From Paenibacillus_G filicis (GTDB lineage Bacteria; Bacillota; Bacilli; Paenibacillales; NBRC-103111), in assembly GCF_038070315.1 (NCBI RefSeq), contig NZ_JBBPCC010000031.1, forward strand, positions 11,368-75,367: a stretch of 64,000 nt of DNA, read 5' to 3'. A model generated the notes under the pieces. It was not told where the DNA came from and ran no database searches. It saw only the letters and a list, made by a program, of their open reading frames with translations. Position numbers and translations under genes: made by a program. Position 1 is the first letter of the stretch, and every line of letters starts with the position of its first letter. Below, piece after piece: positions 17,170 through 25,753 of this stretch.

Positions 17170-18246
17170 CTCAGACGTGTAATCGGCCCCTTCTGCCTCC
17201 TCGGCCTGCTTCCGGCCCACCAGACTGCGCAGTCGGACATTCAACGGCTTCTCAACCAGCCTGTAGAACGATAGCCCCAGCAGAACAGCGGCTACTAAGG
17301 ACAGGCCGATCGCAGCAGGACGGCCGATCTGCTCCGGAACGCCCGTGCCCCGGAACAGCTTATCGACAATCGACAGGAACGGAAGACTCGTCAGCAGGAT
17401 CGAATATGAAGCATCACCCAGCGCGACCAAGGGCTTCATGTAACGCGATCCCGTCGCCTGCAAGCGTGTTATTCCTGCCAGAAGAACCGACGAGGCTGCC
17501 ATATAGAGCAGATCCGTATAGGGCAAGCCGGGGGTTCTCAGGAACAGCAACCACAGCAGCGGGTAGGCCGCAACCCCGATCAGCAGCCACCATCCGCTCC
17601 AGCCGCGGATCAGCTTCCTCTGTACAGCGTAACCTACCAGCATGCCGCAGAAAAATTCCAGATGAACCGGATTGAAGAGAAATTGGAGCAGCACCTGCTC
17701 CTTAACGTGAATCAGGCCGAAAGCATTCAGCAGGATAACCGTAAACCAAGAGGAAAACAGCGCCGCTGCCGATTTCTCCTTCAGCACGAAGAATAGTGAA
17801 AATACCAGATAGAAGAACACGACATAGCTCAGCGACCAGGCTACGCCCATGACCGGAGGAACCCCCTGCGGCCACAGCAGCATCGACTTCAGGATCACAC
17901 CCGGCTGCCGCTCGTGACCGAGTCCGAAGGACGGGAACAGGAAGTAAACCGGCGTCAGCACAAACATCAGGAGCCAGTAAAGCGGATAAATCCGGATAAA
18001 GCGCTTGAGGAGAAACCTCCCCGCCTCTTCATGCCGGGTAAATCTCCCATGGTAGATCGTATACATCAGATAGCCGGTCAGCACAAAAAAGAAGGTGTAG
18101 GCGCCTGACTTGCCCAGCCCGCTCACACCCAGGAAGTTGTATTGATAGTAACGCTCCCCCATTTGTGAGGTATGAAATAAAGCCACCAGCAGAACGGCCA
18201 CGCCCCGGGCCGACTGAATGGGGGCTAACTGATTAGTCGATTTCAT
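17152..18246 (-). CDS. Acyltransferase 3 family membrane protein
   Basis: 364 residues if started at the ATG at 18246 (GGAG, 8 bases upstream); an ATG at 18294 would add 16 residues but has its GAGAGG directly abutting. The protein has about ten membrane helices. The N-terminal acyltransferase-3 signature RGVAVLLVALFHTSQ contains the active-site His, followed by FFFVLTGYLMYTIY. Members O-acetylate or otherwise acylate exported polysaccharides, peptidoglycan or antibiotics. No polysaccharide genes are near, so the acceptor is unknown. Confidence 0.88.
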   Translation of the reverse strand: MKSTNQLAPIQSARGVAVLLVALFHTSQMGERYYQYNFLGVSGLGKSGAYTFFFVLTGYLMYTIYHGRFTRHEEAGRFLLKRFIRIYPLYWLLMFVLTPVYFLFPSFGLGHERQPGVILKSMLLWPQGVPPVMGVAWSLSYVVFFYLVFSLFFVLKEKSAAALFSSWFTVILLNAFGLIHVKEQVLLQFLFNPVHLEFFCGMLVGYAVQRKLIRGWSGWWLLIGVAAYPLLWLLFLRTPGLPYTDLLYMAASSVLLAGITRLQATGSRYMKPLVALGDASYSILLTSLPFLSIVDKLFRGTGVPEQIGRPAAIGLSLVAAVLLGLSFYRLVEKPLNVRLRSLVGRKQAEEAEGADYTSEKAGFR

Positions 18247-18374
18247 GTTGGCTCCAGCCCATTCCTTGACTTGATGATTTCTTGACTTTTCCATCCTCTC
18301 ATAGGAAGCTGACCGTAGGCTGAATAACGTATGAAAATAACCTTAAAATAACCTTAAAATAAGATTGGAAAACA

Positions 18375-18408
18375 AAAAGCATCGGCTATGTTTCGGCCGA
18401 CGCTTATA
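18375..18408 (-). terminator. Terminator after the stalk-domain gene
   Basis: Imperfect stem AGCGTCGGC/GCCGATGCT on the minus strand (about 18378-18406), followed by TTTTTGTTTT. Confidence 0.8.
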
Positions 18409-18459
18409 TAACAGATCAGTGCCCTTGCCATCCTTGTCATTCCTTTAGCTTATGCCCGT

Positions 18460-19608
18460 TCATCGAAAAGCGCTGAACGGAATTTCGAACTGCGGGATTC
18501 CTTCTGAATACGGCGTATACTCATATTGGCTGAAATAAATCACCAGAGCTCCGTGCTTCAGGAAATAATCCCGGTTGGACTCGATGGTCTCGAACGGCTG
18601 CAGCAGCGGAAGATTCCGTTCCCGGATCTGGCTCTGGATGGCCTTGTCGATAATCGATACGTACTTGCTGTTCCCTTCAGCAGCCTCCTGCAAGCTCAGC
18701 AGACGGCCTGTCGACAGATCGAACGTGTAAGGGTCACGCACCGTCATCCCATGCGCTCCCCCCGTGTAGCTGTAATAGTCGAAATACAGACTAAGCCTTC
18801 CCTGCTCGTTGTAAGTCACGGTATAACGGCCTTCGAGGGTGACCGGAGGGATGCTGTTCTTCGGATTAGCTGCCGCTGCCCCCTTGTTGTCCTCTGCCGC
18901 TGTGGCCAGCATCAGACGCCCTGCCGCTGCCTGTGAATCGGCCTCTTGCTTCAGGAACGCATTGATCTTATCTTGAACTCCCTGATCTCCCAGCCGCGTA
19001 ATCTGCGGATAGTAGATGACCAGGGACTGCTTCTCCTTCTCCTCCGAGATCTTCCGAGTCTCCACGGACAAGATATTCTCCGGGATCGTCTCGATATGCA
19101 CGGAGCGGGTCCCCGCATCGTAAGAGATGCCGTAGCCCATGCGTTCCAGCAGAAACCGGAGCGGGAGGTAGGTAGAACCATCCTGCACAATCGCCGGCAG
19201 TCCATAGACCGGCTGGCTATTAAGCGTATACTTATCTAGAGCGTCCAGGCTGAACGTCAGCGTGCGGCCTCTGCCGCTCACGGTCACCAGACGCTTTCCC
19301 GGATCCCAGCCTGTATCCAGACCAAGCCGCTCGTTCAATGCCCGCAGTCCGATATACGTATCTCCCTGCACAAGCACGGCCGGGACAGCCGTCCCTTCTC
19401 CGTCGATGACCACCGTCATGGGGGCAATAGGCAGCGCAGCCGATTCGGCTGCATACGCCTGAGTTGAGGCGAGCCCAGCTGCTCCGGGAGCAGCTATGAC
19501 AGTGATGGCAGCGGCCAGCGCCAGCATGCCTTTTCCCATACGCCGAACGGAACGTGACGGCATCCCCCCGCCGTATTCTCTTTCCTGTGTCTTTGCCTTG
19601 AAGCCCAT
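18460..19608 (-). CDS. Secreted stalk-domain protein with DUF3298
   Basis: 382 residues. The signal peptide (MGKGMLALAAAITVIAAPGAAGLASTQAYA, cleaved near residue 53) may be preceded by an extra N-terminal extension; an ATG nearer the signal core is possible. A copper-amine-oxidase-like N-terminal stalk domain (about 65-155: VPAVLVQGDTYIGLRALNERLG; LPLRFLLERMGY) is followed by a DUF4163/DUF3298 domain (about 165-380) like the extracellular parts of RsiV and PdaC. The stalk does not bind copper; it usually anchors proteins to the wall. RsiV's DUF3298 domain binds lysozyme, so a cell-wall ligand is plausible but inferred. Confidence 0.85.
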   Translation of the reverse strand: MGFKAKTQEREYGGGMPSRSVRRMGKGMLALAAAITVIAAPGAAGLASTQAYAAESAALPIAPMTVVIDGEGTAVPAVLVQGDTYIGLRALNERLGLDTGWDPGKRLVTVSGRGRTLTFSLDALDKYTLNSQPVYGLPAIVQDGSTYLPLRFLLERMGYGISYDAGTRSVHIETIPENILSVETRKISEEKEKQSLVIYYPQITRLGDQGVQDKINAFLKQEADSQAAAGRLMLATAAEDNKGAAAANPKNSIPPVTLEGRYTVTYNEQGRLSLYFDYYSYTGGAHGMTVRDPYTFDLSTGRLLSLQEAAEGNSKYVSIIDKAIQSQIRERNLPLLQPFETIESNRDYFLKHGALVIYFSQYEYTPYSEGIPQFEIPFSAFR

Positions 19609-19846
19609 GTCCTATTCCTCCCCGGTTCGGATGCAGCACGCCTGACGACGCGCCTTAGAACTTATCTCTACTAAACTAGACGAACCGTAAGCCAGACGAG
19701 TTACTTGAAAATTTATCCTTATCGTCCTTTTCATTCCCTGGCTAAAGTATAGCGTGAAACCCTACCTCCGGGTAGTGTGCTGTAACAAATATCACAGACA
19801 GCCGCTTCCTTTTATCGGACGATAGAGGTAGAAAAAGCATGGAGTC

Positions 19847-20164
19847 TTGGAAAGGAGCGTGGGTATCATCCGAGAGCATATCATCCACTTCAAAGTCATC
19901 CGCGGCCAGGAAACCAAGCTGCTGCGCGGCCTGATCTATCTGGAGGATGGGCAGCAGCCTACACTCCAAGATTTCGAGCGCTGCCTGCGGGAATGCGGCC
20001 ATCAGGTACAGCTCGAGGACCCGGAGCAGTGCGTCTTCCGGGCTTACGATGAATCAGGCGTGGAATACCTCATCGACGTGCTGGAAAATTACCAGAAGCC
20101 CAGCAGAGATCCTCATGCTGAGAGCTTGGCCAAAAGCTTCATCAAGCCAGATCCGTTGCTATGA
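19847..20164 (+). CDS. Unknown 105-residue protein
   Basis: I do not recognise it. It is a soluble, acidic, mixed alpha/beta protein with no membrane segment. The start is unclear: TTG at 19847 has only GGAG three bases before it, while GTG at 19859 directly follows AAAGGAG. The C-terminal half repeats the theme of a Tyr/Glu-rich helix (YDESGVEYLIDVLENYQ). Base composition matches its neighbours. It stands between divergent and convergent genes, with a long hairpin after its stop. Confidence 0.6.
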   Translation: MERSVGIIREHIIHFKVIRGQETKLLRGLIYLEDGQQPTLQDFERCLRECGHQVQLEDPEQCVFRAYDESGVEYLIDVLENYQKPSRDPHAESLAKSFIKPDPLL

Positions 20165-20177
20165 TCCTTGTAGACGC

Positions 20178-20225
20178 ACGAAGCCGGGCCCCTTCCGCAT
20201 GACAGCGAGAGGGGCCCGGCTTCGT
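20178..20225. terminator. Bidirectional terminator-like hairpin
   Basis: A 16-bp perfect stem (20178-20193 with 20210-20225) lies between the convergent unknown gene and the P450 gene. No clear T tract is present on either strand. Confidence 0.7.
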
Positions 20226-20234
20226 AGGTTATGG

Positions 20235-21440
20235 CTAGACCCTGACCGGATCGAAGGTTACAGGTAATTCCTTGTAGCCGAAGACGAACGACCCGGGCGT
20301 CCGTGTCAGTTCTGCACCCGCGTCCAGGTGTAGATGCCTGCACCGCTGCAGCAGCGCTTTGACCGCAATTCTCGCCTCCAGGCGAGCCAGTGGAGCCCCG
20401 AGGCAGAAATGAATTCCCTGGCCGAAGGCCAGATGAGGATTCGGCTTCCGGTCCGGGATGAACTGGCTCGCGCCAGCAAACTTCGCCTCATCCCGGTTGG
20501 CCGAGCCCATCCAGACGACCACCTCCTGATCGGCTTGGATCAGCTTGCCGTTCAGCGTGATGTCCTCCACTGCCCGGCGGCTGAGGCTCTGGATCGGAGA
20601 TCGGTAGCGCAGCGACTCTTCCAGCGCGGACGGCAGCAGGTCAGGTTCGGCATAGAGCCTCTCCAGCGCATCTTGATTCTCCAGAAAAGTCAGCAGCGCA
20701 TTGCCGATCAGATTGGTCGTCGTTTCATTACCGGCTACCAGCAGCAGCAGACAGAAGCTGAGTAGCGACGGCATGTCCAGGTGCTCATTATCGATCTTGG
20801 CCCGCAGCAGCTCAGAGACAAGATCGTCCCCCGGAGCTTTTCTCCGCCACTCGATCACCTCAGTGAAATAGCGGTACAGCTCTTCGGCCGCTTGCTGCTT
20901 CACCTCGGTCAGCTGCTGAACGGTTTGCCCCGAGGTCGGATCCACAGAAGCTACCAACCGATCGGACCAGTCCTTGAACAGCTCGCGGTCTTCAGGCCGG
21001 ACCCCCAGCATCTCTGCAATGACGATGACGGGCAGCGGGTAGGAGAAGTCTTGAATGATGTCCATGTGTCCTGTCCCCGCCACCTTGTCCAGCAGCTCCC
21101 CGGCTATGGCCCCGATCCGGTCCGCCTGCATGTCGATAGACTTCTGCGTGAAAGCCTGATTCACGAGACTGCGGTACAGCTTATGCCTCGGCGGGTCCAT
21201 TCCGATCAGGCTGGATACTGGACCTTCCGTCGAGGTCCGTGAGGAAAAATGCTTGTAATCGCTGAGTACTTGGTGCACCAGCTCATAGCTGAAGACATCC
21301 CAAGCCTCCCGCTCCTCGTCGTAATGAATACCTCCGCTATTCCTCATCGTCTCATACCATGCATAGGGTGACTCCGCTCCGGCCAATCCCCGCGGTGTAA
21401 TAAATGCACGTTGAGTTCTCCTTGCCGTCGATTTATTCAT
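20235..21440 (-). CDS. Cytochrome P450, CYP109/CYP107-like
   Basis: 401 residues, a full-length soluble bacterial P450 that uses an external ferredoxin or flavodoxin. The oxygen-binding I-helix reads VAGNETTTNLI, the K-helix ExxR is ESLRYR, and the haem-ligand loop is FGQGIHFCLGAPLARLE, whose Cys is the fifth haem ligand. All key residues are intact. Relatives such as Bacillus YjiB (CYP109B1) hydroxylate fatty acids, terpenoids and steroids; the natural substrate is unknown. There is no redox partner or biosynthetic cluster nearby. Confidence 0.92.
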   Translation of the reverse strand: MNKSTARRTQRAFITPRGLAGAESPYAWYETMRNSGGIHYDEEREAWDVFSYELVHQVLSDYKHFSSRTSTEGPVSSLIGMDPPRHKLYRSLVNQAFTQKSIDMQADRIGAIAGELLDKVAGTGHMDIIQDFSYPLPVIVIAEMLGVRPEDRELFKDWSDRLVASVDPTSGQTVQQLTEVKQQAAEELYRYFTEVIEWRRKAPGDDLVSELLRAKIDNEHLDMPSLLSFCLLLLVAGNETTTNLIGNALLTFLENQDALERLYAEPDLLPSALEESLRYRSPIQSLSRRAVEDITLNGKLIQADQEVVVWMGSANRDEAKFAGASQFIPDRKPNPHLAFGQGIHFCLGAPLARLEARIAVKALLQRCRHLHLDAGAELTRTPGSFVFGYKELPVTFDPVRV

Positions 21441-21598
21441 GACAGGCTTCTCTCCTTTGGCTCGATTAAACAGATAGACATGCTCTTATTACCCATCCGA
21501 TTCCCCGTCTAAGCCTGCAAGTCTCCTTTACTCCGCCTGTCCTATCATACACAGCCGGACACCGTGCTATCCTTCGTCCAGGCTGCTGCCCAATCGGG

Positions 21599-21628
21599 TT
21601 GCGAACGATCCGGCCTTCATGTTATGAT
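21599..21628 (+). promoter_or_regulatory. Promoter of the hflX leader
   Basis: TTGCGA (21599-21604), 18 bases, then TATGAT (21623-21628). Transcription should begin near 21635, giving a leader of about 455 nt. Confidence 0.65.
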
Positions 21629-21660
21629 GGACCTACTTTTAGGAAACGGAGGGGTTAGCT

Positions 21661-21699
21661 GTGGTAGATTTTATCCGGGTTCGTTCTTTGCGCGGCTAA
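21661..21699 (+). CDS. hflX leader peptide (uORF)
   Basis: Twelve codons, GTG start at 21661 and TAA at 21697-21699, encoding MVDFIRVRSLRG. The ribosome site GGAGGGG (21648-21654) is ideally placed. Residues 6-8 are Arg-Val-Arg, the Arg/Lys-X-Arg/Lys pattern known to arrest macrolide-bound ribosomes in erm leader peptides. The uORF lies 25 bases after the predicted transcription start and about 320 bases before an intrinsic terminator that precedes hflX, so it probably acts as the sensor of an attenuator. This is a model from sequence; no protein function is implied. Confidence 0.65.
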   Translation: MVDFIRVRSLRG

Positions 21700-22049
21700 T
21701 TGAATAGCGCCAAGATCTCTGTCTGTGTACAGAGGACTCAGGATAGATCTGTCCATTTAAAGGTAACCCTAATTCAACTCTACGCGAAGAGGCGGCCCGT
21801 TTTACCTGCTTCGCTACCTTTAGACTGGCAATGGGACGTACATCAGGTGGCATGTCAGATGGATTCAACCGGTAGAACGGAGCATGGTTTTCCGTCTATA
21901 GCCGGCTGGAGCCATTAGCTGTGCTTCCATTGATGTGACGACCATGATCAGCCCGCAGGCACCCGTCTACCCATCCGGGCTTTTGCGGGACTTTCACTGA
22001 GATCCTCTTCATGTGCTGAACACACAGGCAGACTGCCTGTGTGTTTTTT
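21700..22049 (+). ncRNA. hflX leader RNA with intrinsic terminator and candidate antiterminator
   Basis: The terminator is an 11-bp perfect stem (22020-22030 with 22034-22044, loop GAC) followed by six T, ending 44 bases before hflX. Bases 21718-21728 (TCTGTCTGTGT) can pair with 22022-22032 (one G-U), which would break the terminator. The same bases also form a local hairpin, CTCTGT (21717-21722) with ACAGAG (21729-21734), starting 17 bases after the uORF stop. Other nested stems lie at about 21757-21825, and CCCGCA/TGCGGG at about 21953-21989. Confidence 0.7.
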
Positions 22050-22092
22050 GTTTGTTTTTGGTTCAACCCCACACGAGAGGATGATTTTCTAT

Positions 22093-23364
22093 ATGGAACA
22101 ATCGCAAGCGAACGCTATTATTGTCGGCATACAGCTTCAGCATCAGACCGACTTCGCCTACTCCATGGAGGAGCTGCGCAATCTGGCGGCCGCCTGCCAG
22201 GTGGAGGTCGTCGGCGAGCTGAGCCAGAAGCTGGACCGCATCAACCCGTCCCATTATATCGGCAGCGGAAAGATCGAGGAGCTGAAGGCTCTGCTGGAGG
22301 AGAGCGGCGCCTCCAGCGTCATCTGCAATGACGAGCTGTCCCCTTCCCAGATCCGCAATCTGGAGGGTGCCCTGGACTGTAAGGTCATCGACCGCACGAT
22401 TCTGATTCTGGATATTTTCGCGGAACGCGCGCAAACCAGAGAAGCCCAATTGCAGGTCGAAGTCGCCCAACTGCAATATATGCTGCCGCGTCTGGTCGGA
22501 CTGCGGGCCTCGCTGGGCAGGCAGGGCGGCGGCGGGGGGGCCGGCTTCAAAAACAAAGGCTCCGGGGAGACCAAGCTGGAGCTGGACCGCCGGAAGATTG
22601 AAGAGCGCATATCGGCGCTGCAGGACGAACTCGAGAAGCTCGTCGCCCGCCGCCAGACGCAGCGGAAGCAGCGGCACAAGAACGAGGTTCCTGTCATCTG
22701 TCTGGTCGGCTATACGAATGCAGGCAAATCAAGCCTGATGAATGCCGTGATCGATACGTATCATCCCGGTTCGGGCAAGCAAGTGCTGGCCAAGGATATG
22801 CTGTTCGCCACACTGGAGACATCCGTACGCAGCATCGAGCTGCCAGACCACAAATCCTTCCTCCTGACGGACACCGTCGGCTTCGTCAGCCAGCTGCCCC
22901 ATCATCTGGTTAAGGCGTTCCGTTCCACGCTGGAGGAGGTGTCCGAGGCCGACCTGCTGATTCATGTGGTGGATGCCTCCAATCCGGAGCACGAGCAGCA
23001 GATTGCCGTCACCGAAGACACGCTCCGCCAGCTCGGAGCCGACCATATTCCGATGATCTACGCGTACAACAAGGCAGATCTGACAGATCATGAGTTTCCA
23101 CAGGTAGTGGATGAGCGCCTCTACTTGTCGGCCCGACTAGGTCGTGGGATCAAGGAGCTTACCGTCATGATCGGGGACCGCATCTTCGAGGACTATGTGC
23201 AATGCGAGGTTATCATCCCCTACGACCAAGGCAGGCTGGTTGCGTACTTCAATGAGCATGCACATGTGCGGGCCACAAGCTACGAGGAGAACGGCACGAG
23301 GCTGGAGCTGGAATGCCGGACCGCCGACTTGGAGCGGTATAAGGAGAATTTGATCCGGTTATAA
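22093..23364 (+). CDS. hflX: Ribosome-splitting GTPase HflX
   Basis: 423 residues from the ATG at 22093; ATG at 22081 is also possible, and longer readings would overlap the leader terminator. The N-terminal HflX domain (about 1-190) has the Gly-rich linker GRQGGGGGAGFKNKG. The GTPase domain then shows G1 GYTNAGKSS, G3 DTVGF and G4 NKAD. HflX binds stalled or antibiotic-blocked 70S ribosomes at the E site and splits them; in several Firmicutes and mycobacteria it lowers macrolide and lincosamide sensitivity. That function fits the antibiotic-type uORF leader in front. Confidence 0.95.
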   Translation: MEQSQANAIIVGIQLQHQTDFAYSMEELRNLAAACQVEVVGELSQKLDRINPSHYIGSGKIEELKALLEESGASSVICNDELSPSQIRNLEGALDCKVIDRTILILDIFAERAQTREAQLQVEVAQLQYMLPRLVGLRASLGRQGGGGGAGFKNKGSGETKLELDRRKIEERISALQDELEKLVARRQTQRKQRHKNEVPVICLVGYTNAGKSSLMNAVIDTYHPGSGKQVLAKDMLFATLETSVRSIELPDHKSFLLTDTVGFVSQLPHHLVKAFRSTLEEVSEADLLIHVVDASNPEHEQQIAVTEDTLRQLGADHIPMIYAYNKADLTDHEFPQVVDERLYLSARLGRGIKELTVMIGDRIFEDYVQCEVIIPYDQGRLVAYFNEHAHVRATSYEENGTRLELECRTADLERYKENLIRL

Positions 23365-23396
23365 CAGGCAGAGCCCTGCATTTCTGGGGAATGCCA

Positions 23397-23433
23397 AGAG
23401 ACCTGGTCCGCTGAATCGGATCAGGTCTCTTTT
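23397..23433 (+). terminator. Terminator after hflX
   Basis: Stem AGAGACCTG.GTCCG with CGGAT.CAGGTCTCT (23397-23430), then TTTT. It may also serve the convergent operon. Confidence 0.85.
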
Positions 23434-23449
23434 CTCTTTCGCGTCAAGC

Positions 23450-24253
23450 TTAGTTCTGGGGATAGGCCATCGCCGATCCGCAATATTCGCAAGCCGACAC
23501 TTCGCTAGGCTGGAGCACGGTTCTAGAGCCGCAGCCAGGGCATTCTACCGTCTTGGGAGCGGGAGGAGGGGCAGGCTTCTCGGCCTTGAATGCTTGATCC
23601 GGGGAACTTACTTGCCAGCCCCCCAGGCTTCCTGTGGAGCCAATCACATGGACTTCCACCTTAGACGAAAACTCAGCTGCGGCTCCGCTCATCTGCCTAG
23701 GCGACCATGCAGCATTCTCGAATACAAGCGTCCGGGAGTGGGGATCGATAAAGCAATCCTTGAACAGCCCGAGGTTGATCATCCTGAGGAGATCATTGGT
23801 GACGACGGCCGGACGCTGCAAAGTCATCTCAGCCAAACTGTCAATAGAAGTGATTTTCTCCACATGGACGAGATTCCGATAGCGAACGTAGGAGTCGCTC
23901 AGTCGCTTCAGTTGATTGCCCGCTCTGATTCTTAAGGCTATACCAGGTACAAGCAGCAAGAGAATACAGGCCAGATAAACCGAAAATAACGGCTTATTAT
24001 CCCCTGCAAGCTGGATGAAATAGGAGAATGAGAAGATAACAAAAAGGACGAGAAGCAGCTTGCCTATGTATTTGGAGTCTATATATTTATGAAACCTGAG
24101 GTTTCGGTGGCTTACTAACCGAATAAGAATCATGAGAATCGCCAAGGGGAAAAAGAGCAGCATAAAAATACTTATCATGCCATTCTTGATCACAGGTGTA
24201 TCGTTCTGGTACAAAAGAATATCCTCCCCTGGTTTGAGTGATGATGACGTCAA
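23450..24253 (-). CDS. YdjG-like membrane protein with C-terminal zinc ribbon (copy 2)
   Basis: 267 residues. Two or three N-terminal membrane segments (about 22-45, 65-82 and 88-108) are followed by a cytosolic helical domain and a C-terminal zinc ribbon (CPGCGSRTVLQPSEVSACEYCGSAM), typical of a Cys4 rubredoxin-like knuckle. It is a paralogue of the next gene upstream, with which it overlaps by 4 bases. In B. subtilis, YdjG and YdjH are membrane proteins that recruit YdjI and PspA to stressed membranes. This protein most likely plays the same scaffold role, inferred from operon context and zinc ribbon. Confidence 0.78.
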   Translation of the reverse strand: MTSSSLKPGEDILLYQNDTPVIKNGMISIFMLLFFPLAILMILIRLVSHRNLRFHKYIDSKYIGKLLLVLFVIFSFSYFIQLAGDNKPLFSVYLACILLLLVPGIALRIRAGNQLKRLSDSYVRYRNLVHVEKITSIDSLAEMTLQRPAVVTNDLLRMINLGLFKDCFIDPHSRTLVFENAAWSPRQMSGAAAEFSSKVEVHVIGSTGSLGGWQVSSPDQAFKAEKPAPPPAPKTVECPGCGSRTVLQPSEVSACEYCGSAMAYPQN

Positions 24254-24957
24254 GCCCCGTAAGCCATCTCAGATCCGCAGTACTCGCAGGTGCGAGTCTC
24301 GCCGGGCTTCAGAACCACCTGAGATCCGCATCCTTTGCACTCCGCTTGTCGAGGCTGCTGCGGAGGCTTGGGTGCGCGAGCAGACCGAACTACCTCGCTC
24401 TGGGCGGTCTCGAGCACAGGAGCAGCCTGAGTCTGTTCATCCACCCGTACCTCGCGGTCCAGCCGAATTTGTCCCGTTGCAAAGTCGATCCAGCATCCCG
24501 GCAGCATGGCCTTCTGCTGCATGCGCATCAAATCATTCGTGACAAGCTTGGGTTTTTCTTGGATGAGCTCTATCATATGGCTGACACGACCGATTCTTTG
24601 CTGGAAGATCATGTTCTTGTATATCCGGTAATCCTCTTCCATCTGAATCCGCAAACGCTTGGATTTCTTCAAGAAATGGACCGCAATCAAAAAAGGAGAT
24701 AGGAACAGAATGATAGACAGGATGAAAATAAAGGCCATATCCTGCCCTTCTGAACCCCAGTAGCACAGAACAATTAAACCCAGCCCCACCAACAGAAACA
24801 TGAATCCGAGAGACTTCCAGTCCTGAATCCGCTGGTACCTCAAGTTCCAGTGACAAAGCATCCGAATCACCATGAGCAGAAAAGCCACAGGGAAAAAAAC
24901 CACAAACGTTCCCCATATGATCCAGTTCGGAATCACGGGCTTATCACTTTTATACAA
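24250..24957 (-). CDS. YdjG-like membrane protein with C-terminal zinc ribbon (copy 1)
   Basis: 235 residues with the same layout as the overlapping downstream paralogue: paired N-terminal membrane hairpins (FVVFFPVAFLLMVIRM; LGFMFLLVGLGLIVLCY; AFIFILSIILFLSPF), a helical middle and a C-terminal Cys4 ribbon (CKGCGSQVVLKPGETRTCEYCGSEM). The tail motif YCGS(E/A)MAY is shared by both copies. It is the third gene of the SPFH operon. Its function is inferred from context as part of a membrane-stress scaffold. Confidence 0.78.
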   Translation of the reverse strand: MYKSDKPVIPNWIIWGTFVVFFPVAFLLMVIRMLCHWNLRYQRIQDWKSLGFMFLLVGLGLIVLCYWGSEGQDMAFIFILSIILFLSPFLIAVHFLKKSKRLRIQMEEDYRIYKNMIFQQRIGRVSHMIELIQEKPKLVTNDLMRMQQKAMLPGCWIDFATGQIRLDREVRVDEQTQAAPVLETAQSEVVRSARAPKPPQQPRQAECKGCGSQVVLKPGETRTCEYCGSEMAYGA

Positions 24958-24996
24958 TCCCTACTCCTCCATTCCTTCCTGCTTGCTTGATTCAGA

Positions 24997-25740
24997 TCAA
25001 CTCGATGATTTGAGCGCCAGCAGCTCGCTGTTGCGCTTGATCAGATCGGCCATGATATCGCCGACCAGTTGCTGGGACAGCTTCAAGACCTGAGCGGTGT
25101 CCTCTTCCCGGCCGAGCTGCCGCACGCAGCGCTCTAATTCGTTAATCTGCCAGAGCAGGCTTTCTTCGAGCACCGTCATCGAGGGATGTGAGATCGGATC
25201 ACTGTAGCGGACGCGCTCCGTCAATTCCTGCGCCTTCTTCTTGAGTGGGGCAGTTTCGGGCCGCCCCATGCCTTCGAGCAGTTGCTCGACGACCATCGCT
25301 CCACGAAGCATCTGCTTGATCAGGGCGGTTTGGACGGCACGGTTCTCCTCGTCGCTAGTCACTTCATGCTTATAGTAAGTCGCTGCCAGCAAGCCGATAA
25401 TCCAAAGGCAGAACGTCACAAAGTGAAGAAGCGCATAGCTAAAAAAGGAGATGCCCAGCAGCAGCCAGGCTATAAAGGTATAGGCTAACACGGCTGTACC
25501 ATACAAGAACGTCATAGTTAAATGCGACCATACCGCCGGATGAGCCCTTCTGCGCCGGGAATTCCCCAGCGTGCTGAACAAGGCGGCTACCTCAGCGATA
25601 ACAATTGCCGTCAGCGAGACCCACCAATGGCCCGTCGGCAGCGTCCACGGCTTGTAGCTGATGAAGATGCCGAGCGTCATAATGAGAAGAACTGCAAAAA
25701 TACCCAAGGATAAATTGGCATAAAAACGTTGATTGCTCAT
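24997..25740 (-). CDS. YdjH-like membrane protein
   Basis: 247 residues. Four membrane helices (about 12-30, 40-58, 80-98 and 100-122) are followed by a cytosolic helical, coiled-coil-prone C-terminal half. I do not find a named domain. It begins 13 bases after the SPFH gene and is followed by the two zinc-ribbon membrane proteins, so the four genes form one operon. Its position corresponds to YdjH in the Bacillus pspA-ydjGHI operon, but sequence similarity is not obvious by eye. Confidence 0.7.
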   Translation of the reverse strand: MSNQRFYANLSLGIFAVLLIMTLGIFISYKPWTLPTGHWWVSLTAIVIAEVAALFSTLGNSRRRRAHPAVWSHLTMTFLYGTAVLAYTFIAWLLLGISFFSYALLHFVTFCLWIIGLLAATYYKHEVTSDEENRAVQTALIKQMLRGAMVVEQLLEGMGRPETAPLKKKAQELTERVRYSDPISHPSMTVLEESLLWQINELERCVRQLGREEDTAQVLKLSQQLVGDIMADLIKRNSELLALKSSS

Positions 25741-25753
25741 AGACTCGCCCTCC

